Positions 1 through 7,437 of a stretch of 16,880 nt of DNA are shown piece after piece; the first letter of the stretch is position 1; each line of letters begins with the position of its first letter. The notes beneath the pieces were generated by a model. The model saw nothing but the letters and a program-made list of their open reading frames with translations, had not been told where the DNA came from and did not search any database. Both the position numbers and the translations under genes were made by a program. Source of the stretch: Pseudomonadota bacterium (GTDB lineage: Bacteria > Desulfobacterota > Desulfarculia > Desulfarculales > JAHJDS01); NCBI GenBank assembly GCA_018812395.1, contig JAHJDS010000462.1, positions 1 through 16,880 on the forward strand, in the 5' to 3' direction.

Positions 1-121
1 ACCAAACTACGAAAGCCAGCCCCAGGATAATGATGCCAATTGTTTGGCCTGGACCCATTGACTTAGCGGCCCAACCTGAAAAGCAGGCCACTGGCCATGT
101 TCTAAATGCCGGGGGTGACAC
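1..121 (-). CDS. possible partial membrane protein, N-terminal end
   Basis: A minus-strand reading frame stays open from the left edge back to a possible GTG at 119-121, with an internal ATG at 56-58. From the ATG it reads MGPGQTIGIIILGLAFVVW, which resembles a first transmembrane helix. The C-terminal part lies outside the window. No convincing Shine-Dalgarno sequence precedes either start, and the family cannot be recognised from this stretch. If real, it is divergent from the RiPP locus and could be a membrane or export component, but that is guesswork. It may also be a chance open frame. Confidence 0.25.
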   Translation of the reverse strand, partial: MSPPAFRTWPVACFSGWAAKSMGPGQTIGIIILGLAFVVW

Positions 122-173
122 TTGATTTTGGCAATAATTATTATAAAATTTTGCCGCAACCTTAAAAAAAACG

Positions 174-225
174 TTGACAATGGTTATTAAAGCTGCTTAA
201 TATATAACATCAATTTAGCTATAAT
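174..225 (+). promoter_or_regulatory. candidate sigma-70-type promoter(s) for the RiPP locus
   Basis: TTGACA lies at 174-179, followed after 18 bases by TAATAT at 198-203. A second -10-like TATAAT is at 220-225. The surrounding DNA is strongly AT-rich, unlike the genes downstream. Transcription from here would give a leader of roughly 180-200 nt before the precursor gene at 410. Seen directly from sequence; activity is inferred. Confidence 0.5.
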
Positions 226-290
226 CATTTTTACTATTTATGGAGGTGCTCTGACAGAATTTTTATATGTTGCTGACAAGGCGCGAACCT

Positions 291-354
291 TATAGTCCGG
301 TGGACCAAACGAGTTAAAAGATCTTCCTCTATGCGTGTTGAGCTTCGGACTATA
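291..354 (+). promoter_or_regulatory. stem-loop in the leader of the RiPP precursor gene
   Basis: A perfect 9-base inverted repeat, TATAGTCCG at 291-299 and CGGACTATA at 346-354, encloses 46 bases. The loop contains the small palindrome AAGATCTT. The element lies between the promoter and the precursor gene. Just before it, a strong GGAGGTG (242-248) precedes only a 14-codon frame starting at CTG 251 and ending at 295, inside the left arm. No T-tract follows, so it is not an ordinary terminator. A regulatory leader is possible; it matches no riboswitch I know. Confidence 0.4.
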
Positions 355-409
355 GCGTACGAGCTGGCAGCTTCAAATAATTACTAACCGCGTGAGGTGG
401 GGGCATGAC

Positions 410-664
410 ATGGACATGTTAGAAAATCCACAGGAATTTCTGAGGGATGTCGAAGAAATAATGTCCGCCTTTCGGGAAGGCGGCTTGAAGACGGCCGAGC
501 CGTTGGTGGCAAAATTCAAGGAGAAATTCGATCGAGGCGCTTTCGCCATCAAGGGTTCGGAGTGTGCCGGGTGCACTTCTTGCGCTGGATGTGCGATATG
601 TGGGCCCTCGGCGATTCAAGCCATTCAATTGGGACATGGGCTGAGAGTGTTCCACTTGGATTAA
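410..664 (+). CDS. cysteine-rich RiPP precursor peptide (84 aa)
   Basis: An 84-residue peptide with an acidic/basic helical-looking leader (residues 1-48, including NPQEFLRDVEEI) and a C-terminal part holding five cysteines at 52, 55, 58, 61 and 64. The spacing is exactly C-x2-C-x2-C-x2-C-x2-C (CAGCTSCAGCAIC), followed by a 20-residue tail. I chose ATG 410 over GTG 392 because GGTGG at 396-400 sits about nine bases before it; ATG 416 also remains possible. The next gene on the same strand is a radical SAM/SPASM enzyme with a fused PqqD-like domain, the usual arrangement for sactipeptide or ranthipeptide-type precursors. It is therefore inferred to be the substrate, with thioether cross-links on the cysteines. 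I do not recognise the exact precursor family. A small metal-binding protein is the main alternative. Confidence 0.65.
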   Translation: MDMLENPQEFLRDVEEIMSAFREGGLKTAEPLVAKFKEKFDRGAFAIKGSECAGCTSCAGCAICGPSAIQAIQLGHGLRVFHLD

Positions 665-742
665 CCTGAACGGCCCATGTGGTGTGAGGCCAGAGCCCTC
701 TGCCATCTGGGTCGTCCCCGGTGCAGTCCCGGCCGGAAGTCC

Positions 743-2098
743 ATGTCGACCACGGATAAGTATCCTTATTTGCCCGCCAAGTGGGTCCTGTTTCATCAGC
801 CGTCCGGCGGATACCTGAAGGAGCATGATCGGGCCGCCCCCCAGTTGAGGGGCCAGATCTGGGATTTGACCGACTTAGCCATCAAGGCCCTGGCACTTTG
901 CGACGGGACCCGGACCGTGGCCCAGATCCTGGGAGAGATCGCCGCCACATGTGAGGCCGATGATTTTGCACCGGCCCGATCGGTGGGCGAGTTTCTGGCC
1001 GACGCCCTGACCAAGGGGATCATCGCCCTGCAGGATCAAAAGAAACGATGGCCAATCAGGGAAAAAGGTTCCAAGGATAAGTATTACCCCATGCATTTTG
1101 CCATTGAGTTGACCGACGCCTGTAATTTGTCCTGCAAACATTGTTACCGAAAAAGCGGCCCCCATTTGTCGCGGTTTATCCCGGCCCAGTCCCTGCTGGA
1201 TCTGCTGGAAGAATTCTATCTGAACGGGGTGCACAGCCTCGAACTGTCCGGAGGAGAGCCGACGTTGCATCCGGATATTGACCATATTCTGTCGTTCGCC
1301 CTAAACTGGTTCGGGGCCGTCGCCCTTCTGACCAACGGCACGTTGATGACGGAGTCGATTTGCGATGTCCTGACCCAGTACCGCCACCGGGCCATCGTTC
1401 AGATAGATCTTGACGGCGGCACGGCCCACGAGCACGAGGGCCTGCGAGGGGTCACGGGCTCATTTGATAAGGCCGTGGCCGCCGTAAGGGAACTGTCCCG
1501 ACGTGACATACGGGTCAGAGTGGCGATGTCCATTTACCCCGGAAACGTCAGTACCATAAAACAAACCTACCACCTGGCCAAGGATTTAGGGGCGACTTGG
1601 TTCGTCGCCAGTCCAGTGATGGACATCGGACGGGCGGGCCAGGAAATGCTTCTGACATGGGATGAATTGAAAGCCGCGATGGAATTGATTAACACTCTGT
1701 CTCGTAAAGATCCGGACACGGTGCTGACCGCCGCCGAATTGAAAAAGTTGAGCGGGGAGTCGGAATCAAATTGTGGGGCGGGGTCCCGATCAATTGCGAT
1801 TGGACCCGATGGAAATCTTCGCCCCTGTTTTCTGGTCAACCGGCCCAGCCCCGCATTCCCGAATATTCTTGAGGTTCCCGTTGATGTCGCCCTGGAAACC
1901 TTTCCCCAGCAGTATTTCCGTGAGCTGGAGCCTCCGGGCCTGCACCTGTGCGGCGATTGTGAATTTGCCGTATTTTGCTTTGGATGTACGGCCCGTCCCA
2001 TCATCGCCCGGGAACGTCTCCGTCAAAAAAACGAGGCGTTCACCTGTCGATGGGACCAGGCGACAGGTTTTTCCAAGGAATTGAAAATAAATCTGTAG
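743..2098 (+). CDS. radical SAM/SPASM peptide maturase with N-terminal PqqD-like domain
   Basis: About 451 residues from ATG 743. An in-frame ATG at 677 would add 22 residues with no family resemblance; a weak GGAAG lies just before 743. Residues ~8-95 resemble PqqD-type peptide-recognition domains (helical, with QIWDLTD and DGTRTVAQIL). The radical SAM core starts with C127-x3-C131-x2-C134 (CNLSCKHC) for the SAM-binding [4Fe-4S] cluster, followed by LSGGEPTLHPD at 168-178. A C-terminal SPASM domain carries C344, C362, C403, C406, C412, C415 and C435, enough for auxiliary [4Fe-4S] clusters. By family knowledge such enzymes install thioether or other cross-links on a ribosomal peptide; the 84-residue Cys-rich peptide immediately upstream is the obvious substrate. 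No transporter or protease lies on this side of the locus. The exact reaction cannot be read from sequence. Confidence 0.85.
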   Translation: MSTTDKYPYLPAKWVLFHQPSGGYLKEHDRAAPQLRGQIWDLTDLAIKALALCDGTRTVAQILGEIAATCEADDFAPARSVGEFLADALTKGIIALQDQKKRWPIREKGSKDKYYPMHFAIELTDACNLSCKHCYRKSGPHLSRFIPAQSLLDLLEEFYLNGVHSLELSGGEPTLHPDIDHILSFALNWFGAVALLTNGTLMTESICDVLTQYRHRAIVQIDLDGGTAHEHEGLRGVTGSFDKAVAAVRELSRRDIRVRVAMSIYPGNVSTIKQTYHLAKDLGATWFVASPVMDIGRAGQEMLLTWDELKAAMELINTLSRKDPDTVLTAAELKKLSGESESNCGAGSRSIAIGPDGNLRPCFLVNRPSPAFPNILEVPVDVALETFPQQYFRELEPPGLHLCGDCEFAVFCFGCTARPIIARERLRQKNEAFTCRWDQATGFSKELKINL

Positions 2099-2204
2099 TA
2101 GCGACACATTCATCTGCTATCCATGCCGGCAAATCAAGCGAAAAGCACACCAGTATCCAGGACGCCAGGGAATCATTTCGGTAGTCCGGGCCGGGTCCCG
2201 CCCG

Positions 2205-2399
2205 TCACTTGGTCGGGTCGACCACCCGGCCGATGAACAGGATCGTCCCCGTCCGCCTGTCCCGAATCAAAAACAGGAAGGGATGATCGGCCCGGAAGAC
2301 CGGCGGCGGGGGTGGCGGCGGACCGGGGGCGGCCGTGGCCGGGCGTCTTGGCGACGACGCCGATCCGCTCCGGTCGAAAGGCGGTGGGGGGGTCGTATC
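2205..2399 (-). pseudogene. C-terminal remnant of a serpin gene
   Basis: On the minus strand the frame ending at the TGA at 2205-2207 reads VFRADHPFLFLIRD and then RTGTILFIGRVVDPTK. This matches the serpin C-terminal signature (F-x-A-D-H-P-F-L-F-L-I) and the final strands of the fold. Upstream in frame there is only a Pro/Ala-rich stretch (seven prolines in a row) where the reactive-centre loop should be, then the metW stop codon at 2400-2402. About 65 codons survive of a gene normally near 400, with no start codon. It is in the same frame as metW, so it would be translated only by readthrough. It is a decayed 3' fragment, or the mark of a deletion or assembly join next to metW. Confidence 0.7.
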
Positions 2400-3026
2400 T
2401 TACCCCTTGGGTTCGCCTCGGTCAGGGTGTCGACCGCCGATCATGAAGATGCCGTAGGTCGCCCGGCTGTTGGGCCGGACCGTGACCGGGTGACCGCGCT
2501 CCTCATGGTGATGGCTGTTGATGGCCACCTCCCTCAAAATGTCGAAACCGACCTCCCGGGCGAACCGGCGGAAATCCTTGATGGTGATGACCCTGATGTT
2601 GGGCGTGTCGTGCCACTGAAAGGGCAGCTCCCGCGACACCGGGGCCCGGCCGGTCAGCAGCAGCTGGAGGCGGATCCGCCAGTGGCCGAAGTTGGGAAAG
2701 CTGACGATCCCTCGCCGGCCGACCCGGAGCATCTGACGGATCAGGTCGGCCGGCTCATAGACCTGCTGCAAGGTCTGGCTCAGGATGGCGTAATCAAATT
2801 TCTCGGCCGGGTAGTCCAGGATCTCCCGGTTGACGTCGCCCTGCAACACGCTCAGGCCGCGCTCGATGCCGTGGGACACCTTGGCCTCGACCAGCTCGAT
2901 GCCGGTCCCCCTGACCTGCTTGTGGTCCCGGAGCCAGGCCAGCAGGTCGCCGTCGCCGCAGCCCAGGTCCAGAACTGTGGCGCCCGGCTCGATCCAGGAG
3001 GCGATGACCCGCAGATCAAAACGCAT
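2400..3026 (-). CDS. metW: methionine biosynthesis protein MetW
   Basis: A 208-residue class I SAM-dependent methyltransferase-fold protein. The SAM-binding motif VLDLGCGDGDLL is near residues 18-29, with DYAILSQTLQQV and SFPNFGHWRIR typical of MetW further on. It is close to the usual family length. Its start overlaps the end of metX by 11 bases, and AAGGA precedes the ATG, so the two are translationally coupled. MetW is known as a partner of MetX in O-acylhomoserine formation, and its precise chemistry is debated. It closes the metY-metX-metW operon. The stop codon is followed in the same frame by the serpin remnant. Confidence 0.93.
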   Translation of the reverse strand: MRFDLRVIASWIEPGATVLDLGCGDGDLLAWLRDHKQVRGTGIELVEAKVSHGIERGLSVLQGDVNREILDYPAEKFDYAILSQTLQQVYEPADLIRQMLRVGRRGIVSFPNFGHWRIRLQLLLTGRAPVSRELPFQWHDTPNIRVITIKDFRRFAREVGFDILREVAINSHHHEERGHPVTVRPNSRATYGIFMIGGRHPDRGEPKG

Positions 3027-4206
3027 GGCGCCCGTTCCTTGGCACCTGGTCGTGCATCCGGCCCAGGAAGCTGCGGATCAGCCGGGACAGCCGCTCATTG
3101 GGCAGCAGAAAGGCGTCGTGGCCACACTCGGCCTCGATTTCGACAAAGCTCACGTCCAGGCCGTTTTTCTTCACGGCCTGGACCAGGGCCCTGGACTGGT
3201 AGGTCGGGTACAGCCAGTCCGAGGTGAAGGACACCACCAAAAAGGCGGCCCCGGCCCGGGAAAAGGCCTCGACCGCCGACCCGCCGCCCCACCGCCGCTC
3301 CAGGTCATAGTAGTCGGCCGCCTTGGTGATGTACAAAAAGGAGTTGGCGTCGAACCGCTCGACGAACTTTTGGCCCTGGTGCCGAAGGTAGCTCTCCACC
3401 TGGAAGTCGGCGTCGAAGTTGAACGAGAAGTCGCCCTTGTCCTGGAGGCGCCGGCCGAACTTGAGCCGCATGGCCTCGTCGCTGAGATAGGTGATGTGGC
3501 CGATCATCCGGGCCACGGCCAGGCCGTGGTCCGGCCGAGACCGGCGGTAATAATCGCCCTGGTTCCAGTCCGGGTCGGCCATGATCGCCTGGCGGGCGAC
3601 CTCGTTGAAGGCGATGGCCAGGGCCGAATGCCTGGTCGTGGTCGCCAGGGGAATGGCGGACACGACTTTCTCCGGAAAGCGGACCGTCCACTCCAGGGCC
3701 TGCATGCCGCCGATGGAGCCGCCGACCACCGACAGGACCCGATCAACGCCCAGGTGGTCCAGGAGCGCCCGCTGGGCCTCGACCATGTCGCCGATGGTGA
3801 CCACCGGAAACCCGAGGCCGTATGGCTCGTCGGTCCGCGGATCGATCGAGCACGGCCCGGTGGAGCCCAGGCAGCTTCCCAGGACGTTGGAGCAGACCAC
3901 GAAATAACGGTCCGTGTCGATGCCCTTGCCCGGGCCGACCATGATGTCCCACCACCCCGGCTTGGCGTCGTCCCCGGAGTAGTACCCGGCCGCGTGGGAG
4001 TCCCCGGACAGGGCGTGGCAGATCAACACGGCGTTGCTACGGTCCTCGTCCAAACGGCCGTAGGTCTCGTAGGCCAGGGTGATCTGGCCCAGCCCGGCCC
4101 CGCTCTCCAGGACCAGCTCGACGGGCGGTTCGGCGAAACTGAAGAACCGCTTTTCCACCAGGCCGACGCTCACCCCGCCGGGGTCGTGTTCAATGTACTC
4201 GCTCAT
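3016..4206 (-). CDS. metX: homoserine O-acetyltransferase
   Basis: A 396-residue alpha/beta-hydrolase enzyme that transfers an acyl group (normally acetyl from acetyl-CoA) to the hydroxyl of L-homoserine, activating it for sulfur incorporation by MetY; it is cytoplasmic. The nucleophile elbow GGSIGGMQ places Ser164. Asp330 (in SFTSDWLYP) and His363 (in CGHDAFLLP) complete the catalytic triad. The oxyanion-side motif LICHALSGDSHAAG is at ~61-74. Length is normal for the family. The start lies three bases after the metY stop and the end overlaps metW, a tight operon. Acetyl versus succinyl specificity cannot be settled from these motifs alone, so the name rests on family and on the partner MetY. 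Confidence 0.95.
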   Translation of the reverse strand: MSEYIEHDPGGVSVGLVEKRFFSFAEPPVELVLESGAGLGQITLAYETYGRLDEDRSNAVLICHALSGDSHAAGYYSGDDAKPGWWDIMVGPGKGIDTDRYFVVCSNVLGSCLGSTGPCSIDPRTDEPYGLGFPVVTIGDMVEAQRALLDHLGVDRVLSVVGGSIGGMQALEWTVRFPEKVVSAIPLATTTRHSALAIAFNEVARQAIMADPDWNQGDYYRRSRPDHGLAVARMIGHITYLSDEAMRLKFGRRLQDKGDFSFNFDADFQVESYLRHQGQKFVERFDANSFLYITKAADYYDLERRWGGGSAVEAFSRAGAAFLVVSFTSDWLYPTYQSRALVQAVKKNGLDVSFVEIEAECGHDAFLLPNERLSRLIRSFLGRMHDQVPRNGRHAF

Positions 4207-4209
4207 GGC

Positions 4210-5466
4210 TCACACCGACTCGAAAGCCTGAGCCAGATCGGCGCAGATGTCCTCGACCGCCTCGATGCCCACCGACAGGCGCACCAGGTCCGGGGTAATG
4301 GACAACTGGGCCCGGGTCGCCTCGTCAAAGGACACGTACTGGGTCGAATAGGGGTGGATGACCAGGGTCTTGCAGTCCCCCAGGTTGGCCAGATGAAGGA
4401 CCAGCTTCAGGCGGTCGATGAACCGGAAGGCCGCGGCCTGGTCCTCCAGGCCGAAGGTCAGCAGGCCGCCGAAGCCCCGGCCGTTGAACATCCGCCGGGC
4501 GACCTCATGCGACGGGTGGTCCTCCAGACCGGGATAATTGACCCACCGCACCCGGGGCTCAGCGGCCAGGAAACGGGCCACCTCCCGGGCGTTGGACACG
4601 TGCCGCTCCAGGCGCAGGGCCAGGGTGTCCAGGCCCAGGACGGTCAGAAAGGAGTGCCATGGAGCGGCGGTGGTGCCGAAATTGATGTGGTGCTCCCGCC
4701 AGACCTTGTCCAGCAAGGCCAGCCGCCCCTTGCGGTCGATAAAGGGCGCGAAGTCCGGGAACCGGCTCCTTGACCAGTCGAAATGGCCGCCGTCAATGAT
4801 CGCCCCGCCCGAGGCCGCGCCGTGCCCGCTCAGGTACTTGGTCGTGGAGTGGATGACCACGTCCGCCCCCAGCTCCAGGGGACGGCACAGATACGGCGTG
4901 GCCAGGGTGTTGTCCACCACCAGCGGCAGGTCGTATCGATGGGCCAGGTCGGCCGCGGCGGCCAGGTCCGGGACGTCCATCTTGGGGTTGCCGATGGTCT
5001 CCAGGTACACGAACCGGGTTTGGTCGTTGATCGCCCGCTCCATGGCCGCCAAGTCGGTGCTCTCCACCAGCCGGGCGGTGATCCCGTACTTGGCGAACAC
5101 ATTGGTGAACAGGACGTAAGTCGACATGAACAGCGAGTTGCCGGACACGAACTCGTCGCCGCTTCGGAGCAGGGCCAGGCAGGTGTTGGTGATGGCGGCC
5201 ATGCCCGAACCGGTGACCACCGCCCCCTGGCCGCTCTCCAGGGCGGCCAGCTTGCCCTCCAGGGCCCGGTTGGTCGGATTGGTCAGCCGCATGTAAATGT
5301 GGTCCGTGGTCTGACCGGCAAAGGTCTGGCTCAGGTTCTCGGCCGTGGCGTGCCGGTGGGCGGCCGTCTGGAACACCGGCGGCAGGGTGGCCCCCTGCCA
5401 GTCTTCCGCGACCTGTCCGGCGTGGATGACCCTGGTCTCAAAGCGATAGGGATCGGTGGGGCTCAT
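4210..5466 (-). CDS. metY: O-acetylhomoserine sulfhydrylase (PLP-dependent)
   Basis: A 418-residue Cys/Met-metabolism PLP enzyme that makes homocysteine from O-acetylhomoserine and sulfide. The PLP lysine is Lys210 in VIHSTTKYLSGHG. Asp185 in VVDNTLATPY should contact the pyridine nitrogen, and GSGMAAI (~86-92) is the phosphate loop. The N-terminal ETRVIHAG is characteristic. The start is supported by GGAGG six bases upstream of the ATG. It is the first gene of metYXW and so supplies direct sulfhydrylation, fitting a sulfide-rich anaerobic life. A cystathionine gamma-synthase role is less likely given the length and the partners. Confidence 0.94.
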   Translation of the reverse strand: MSPTDPYRFETRVIHAGQVAEDWQGATLPPVFQTAAHRHATAENLSQTFAGQTTDHIYMRLTNPTNRALEGKLAALESGQGAVVTGSGMAAITNTCLALLRSGDEFVSGNSLFMSTYVLFTNVFAKYGITARLVESTDLAAMERAINDQTRFVYLETIGNPKMDVPDLAAAADLAHRYDLPLVVDNTLATPYLCRPLELGADVVIHSTTKYLSGHGAASGGAIIDGGHFDWSRSRFPDFAPFIDRKGRLALLDKVWREHHINFGTTAAPWHSFLTVLGLDTLALRLERHVSNAREVARFLAAEPRVRWVNYPGLEDHPSHEVARRMFNGRGFGGLLTFGLEDQAAAFRFIDRLKLVLHLANLGDCKTLVIHPYSTQYVSFDEATRAQLSITPDLVRLSVGIEAVEDICADLAQAFESV

Positions 5467-5535
5467 GGCTCACCTCCGGGAGTTTCGTTGAAATATGGGG
5501 CGAGATGTGGATGGCTGGGCCGCCAAACGAGGCGG

Positions 5536-5640
5536 CTAGGACATTCGGGCGGGACCAGGCCGGCCGCCGGTCTCGGCCGCCGGGCGGCGCCCGTCCAGGG
5601 CGGGGACCTTGGTCCAGATATGGCGGGCGATCTCGAACAT
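5536..5640 (-). CDS. possible 34-codon upstream ORF in the metY leader
   Basis: A 34-residue frame begins at ATG 5640 (MFEIARHIWTKVPALDGRRP...) and ends about 70 bases before metY. The predicted transcription start of the promoter at 5649-5678 falls within a few bases of this ATG, so translation would be leaderless; there is no Shine-Dalgarno site. It has only two methionines, so a classical Met-rich attenuator peptide is not obvious. It may be a leader peptide or simply an open frame in GC-rich DNA. Confidence 0.2.
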   Translation of the reverse strand: MFEIARHIWTKVPALDGRRPAAETGGRPGPARMS

Positions 5641-5648
5641 GATTAAAA

Positions 5649-5678
5649 ATTGTAGCACGCCACGATTGGTGGCGCAAA
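5649..5678 (-). promoter_or_regulatory. candidate metYXW promoter with a palindromic operator in its spacer
   Basis: On the minus strand a -35-like TTTGCG (5673-5678) and -10-like TACAAT (5649-5654) are 18 bases apart. The spacer holds the inverted repeat CGCCAC-GATTG-GTGGCG at 5658-5674. A repressor bound there would block RNA polymerase. The regulator is not encoded nearby. I looked for SAM-I, SAM-II and SAH riboswitch cores in the ~175 nt leader and did not see one. Confidence 0.5.
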
Positions 5679-5696
5679 CACCTTTAACCTGGACCG

Positions 5697-5743
5697 GGTG
5701 TTCGGGCCGGTCCGGCCTTCGCCACCGGGCCGCCCCGAACACC
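5697..5743. terminator. strong hairpin between hcp and metY, possible terminator
   Basis: GGTGTTCGGG (5697-5706) and CCCGAACACC (5734-5743) form a perfect 10-bp stem, with further GC pairing inside (CGGCC/GGCCG). It starts about 13 bases downstream of the hcp stop and upstream of the metY promoter. No T-tract follows on the minus strand, so termination may need a protein factor, or the hairpin may only protect the hcp mRNA 3' end. Confidence 0.45.
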
Positions 5744-5756
5744 GTGATCGGTCCGC

Positions 5757-7403
5757 CTATTGGTCGGTCTTGGCCGGGCCGAGAATGGCCGCCAGATCAT
5801 CCTCGGGCGTGGTGATGGGCATGATGTTGAAGTTGTCCACCAGGACCTGCAGCACGTTGGGCGTGATGAACGCCGGCAGGCTGGGGCCGAGGCGGATGTC
5901 CTTGATCCCCAGATGGAGGAGGGTCAGCAGGATGGCCACCGCCTTCTGCTCGTACCAGGACAGGACCATGGACAGCGGCAGGTCGTTGACCCCGACCCCG
6001 AAGGCCTCGGCCAGGGCCCCGGCGATCCGGATGGCCGAGTAGGCGTCGTTGCACTGGCCCACGTCCAACAGCCTCGGAATGCCGCCTATGTCGCCCAGGT
6101 TTTTATCAAAGAACCGGAACTTGCCGCAGGCCAGGGTCAGGATCACCGTGTCGGCCTGGGCCTTTTCCACGATCTCGGTGTAGTAGTTCCGGCCCGGCTT
6201 GGCGCCGTCGCACCCGGCCACCAGCAGGAAGTGCCGGATCGCCCCGGACTTGACCGCCTCGATCACCTTGTCGGCCACGCCCAGGACCGCCTGGCGGGCG
6301 AATCCGGTCATGACCCGTCCCCGGTCCTCGTCCTCGGCGAACCCGGGCAGGCCGAGGGCCTTCTGGATCACCGGCGTAAAGTCCTTGGGACCGCCGTTGG
6401 CCCTGATGTGGGGCGCTCCCGGCCAGCCCGCCTCGCCGGTGGTGAACAGTTTTTGGGCCACGTCCCCCTTGGGCTTCCGGATGCAGTTGGTCGTCATCAG
6501 GATCGCCCCCGGAAACGCGGGGAACTCGGTGCCCTGGTTCTGCCAGGCCGTGCCGTAGTGGCCGGCCAGGTGGTCGTACTTTTTCAGCTCGGGATAGCCG
6601 TGGGCCGGCAGCATCTCGCCGTGGGTATAGACGTTCAGTCCCTTCCCCGCGGACTGGGCCAGCAATTGCGAAAGATCCTCCAGGTCGTGGCCGGAGACGA
6701 GGATGGCCTGGCCCCCCTTGTGCCCCAGCGGCACCGCCGTGGGCTCGGGATGCCCGAACCGGCCGGTGTGGCCCGCGTCCAAAAGTTCCATGGCCCTCAG
6801 GTTCATCTCGCCCGTCTTCAGGGCCAGAGAGACCCAGTCCTCGAGGGTCAGTGACGGATCGAGGGTGCCGGCCAGGGTCTGGTGGATAAAGCCGTAGACC
6901 AGGTCGTCCTCCTGGCCTAGGATGGCGGCGTGGTCCAGATAAGCGGCCACGCCCCGCAGCCCGTAGACCACCGTTTGCTGGAGCGACCGGACGTCCGCGT
7001 CCTCGCCCTCGAGGGGGGCGAAGCCCTTGCCCGCAGCCCTGGCGACCAGTCCGTCGATGTCGCCCGCCGGCTCGAACCGGGCCGGGCCGTCGGGCCAGTC
7101 CGTCTCGCCCAACCTGGCCTTGAGGCCGTCCCGAAGTTCCACCGCCCGGTCGATCAGGGTCACGAACCGGTCCGGGTCAAAGTCGACGTTGGTCAGGGTG
7201 CTGAACAGGGCCCGGCAGGTGAAGCGGTCGACCGCATGGTCGATCACCCCCTGCTCCCTGGCCCGGGTGGCCACCTGGGCCAGGCCCTTGAGGGCGTAGG
7301 TCAGTAGATCTTGCAGGGCGGCCAGGGTCTCGTCCTTGCCGCACACGCCTTGGACCGTGCAGCCCGTTCCCTTGGCCGTTTGCTCGCACTGGTTACAGAA
7401 CAT
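5757..7403 (-). CDS. hcp: hybrid cluster protein / hydroxylamine reductase, class I
   Basis: A 548-residue hybrid cluster protein. The N-terminal C3-x2-C6-x8-C15-x5-C21 pattern is the class I type found in strict anaerobes and binds a cubane [4Fe-4S] cluster. All hybrid-cluster ligand motifs are visible in order: SGHDLED (His), GEMLPAHG (Glu), TNCIRKP, AGCDGAK, TLACGKF, VGQCNDA (four Cys) and SWYEQKA (Glu). The family reduces hydroxylamine in vitro and acts physiologically as an NO reductase or in protein S-nitrosylation under nitrosative stress; cytoplasmic. A good AAGGAG precedes the ATG. It is the last gene of an operon-like group with an Rrf2 regulator, a ferredoxin-like protein and an HD protein, although a 148-base gap upstream could hold its own promoter. 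Confidence 0.97.
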   Translation of the reverse strand: MFCNQCEQTAKGTGCTVQGVCGKDETLAALQDLLTYALKGLAQVATRAREQGVIDHAVDRFTCRALFSTLTNVDFDPDRFVTLIDRAVELRDGLKARLGETDWPDGPARFEPAGDIDGLVARAAGKGFAPLEGEDADVRSLQQTVVYGLRGVAAYLDHAAILGQEDDLVYGFIHQTLAGTLDPSLTLEDWVSLALKTGEMNLRAMELLDAGHTGRFGHPEPTAVPLGHKGGQAILVSGHDLEDLSQLLAQSAGKGLNVYTHGEMLPAHGYPELKKYDHLAGHYGTAWQNQGTEFPAFPGAILMTTNCIRKPKGDVAQKLFTTGEAGWPGAPHIRANGGPKDFTPVIQKALGLPGFAEDEDRGRVMTGFARQAVLGVADKVIEAVKSGAIRHFLLVAGCDGAKPGRNYYTEIVEKAQADTVILTLACGKFRFFDKNLGDIGGIPRLLDVGQCNDAYSAIRIAGALAEAFGVGVNDLPLSMVLSWYEQKAVAILLTLLHLGIKDIRLGPSLPAFITPNVLQVLVDNFNIMPITTPEDDLAAILGPAKTDQ

Positions 7404-7437
7404 CCGATTTCTCCTTTCAGGTTGAGGTCTCGCTTGC

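Noticed and set aside
677..742. ATG 677 as the start of the radical SAM protein
   Set aside because: The added 22 residues have no family similarity and no ribosome site; ATG 743 starts right before the PqqD-like domain.
2830..4773. Very long open frame on the plus strand opposite metX and metY
   Set aside because: It is antisense to two genes with complete catalytic motifs, its product is low-complexity Gly/Val/Gln/Arg-rich, and such shadow frames are expected in GC-rich DNA. The same applies to plus-strand frames at 2283-3227, 4783-5646, 5760-6854, 7723-8442 and 12358-13275.
5467..5640. SAM riboswitch upstream of metY
   Set aside because: I looked for the conserved cores of SAM-I, SAM-II and SAH classes on the minus strand and found none. 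A covariance search would be decisive.
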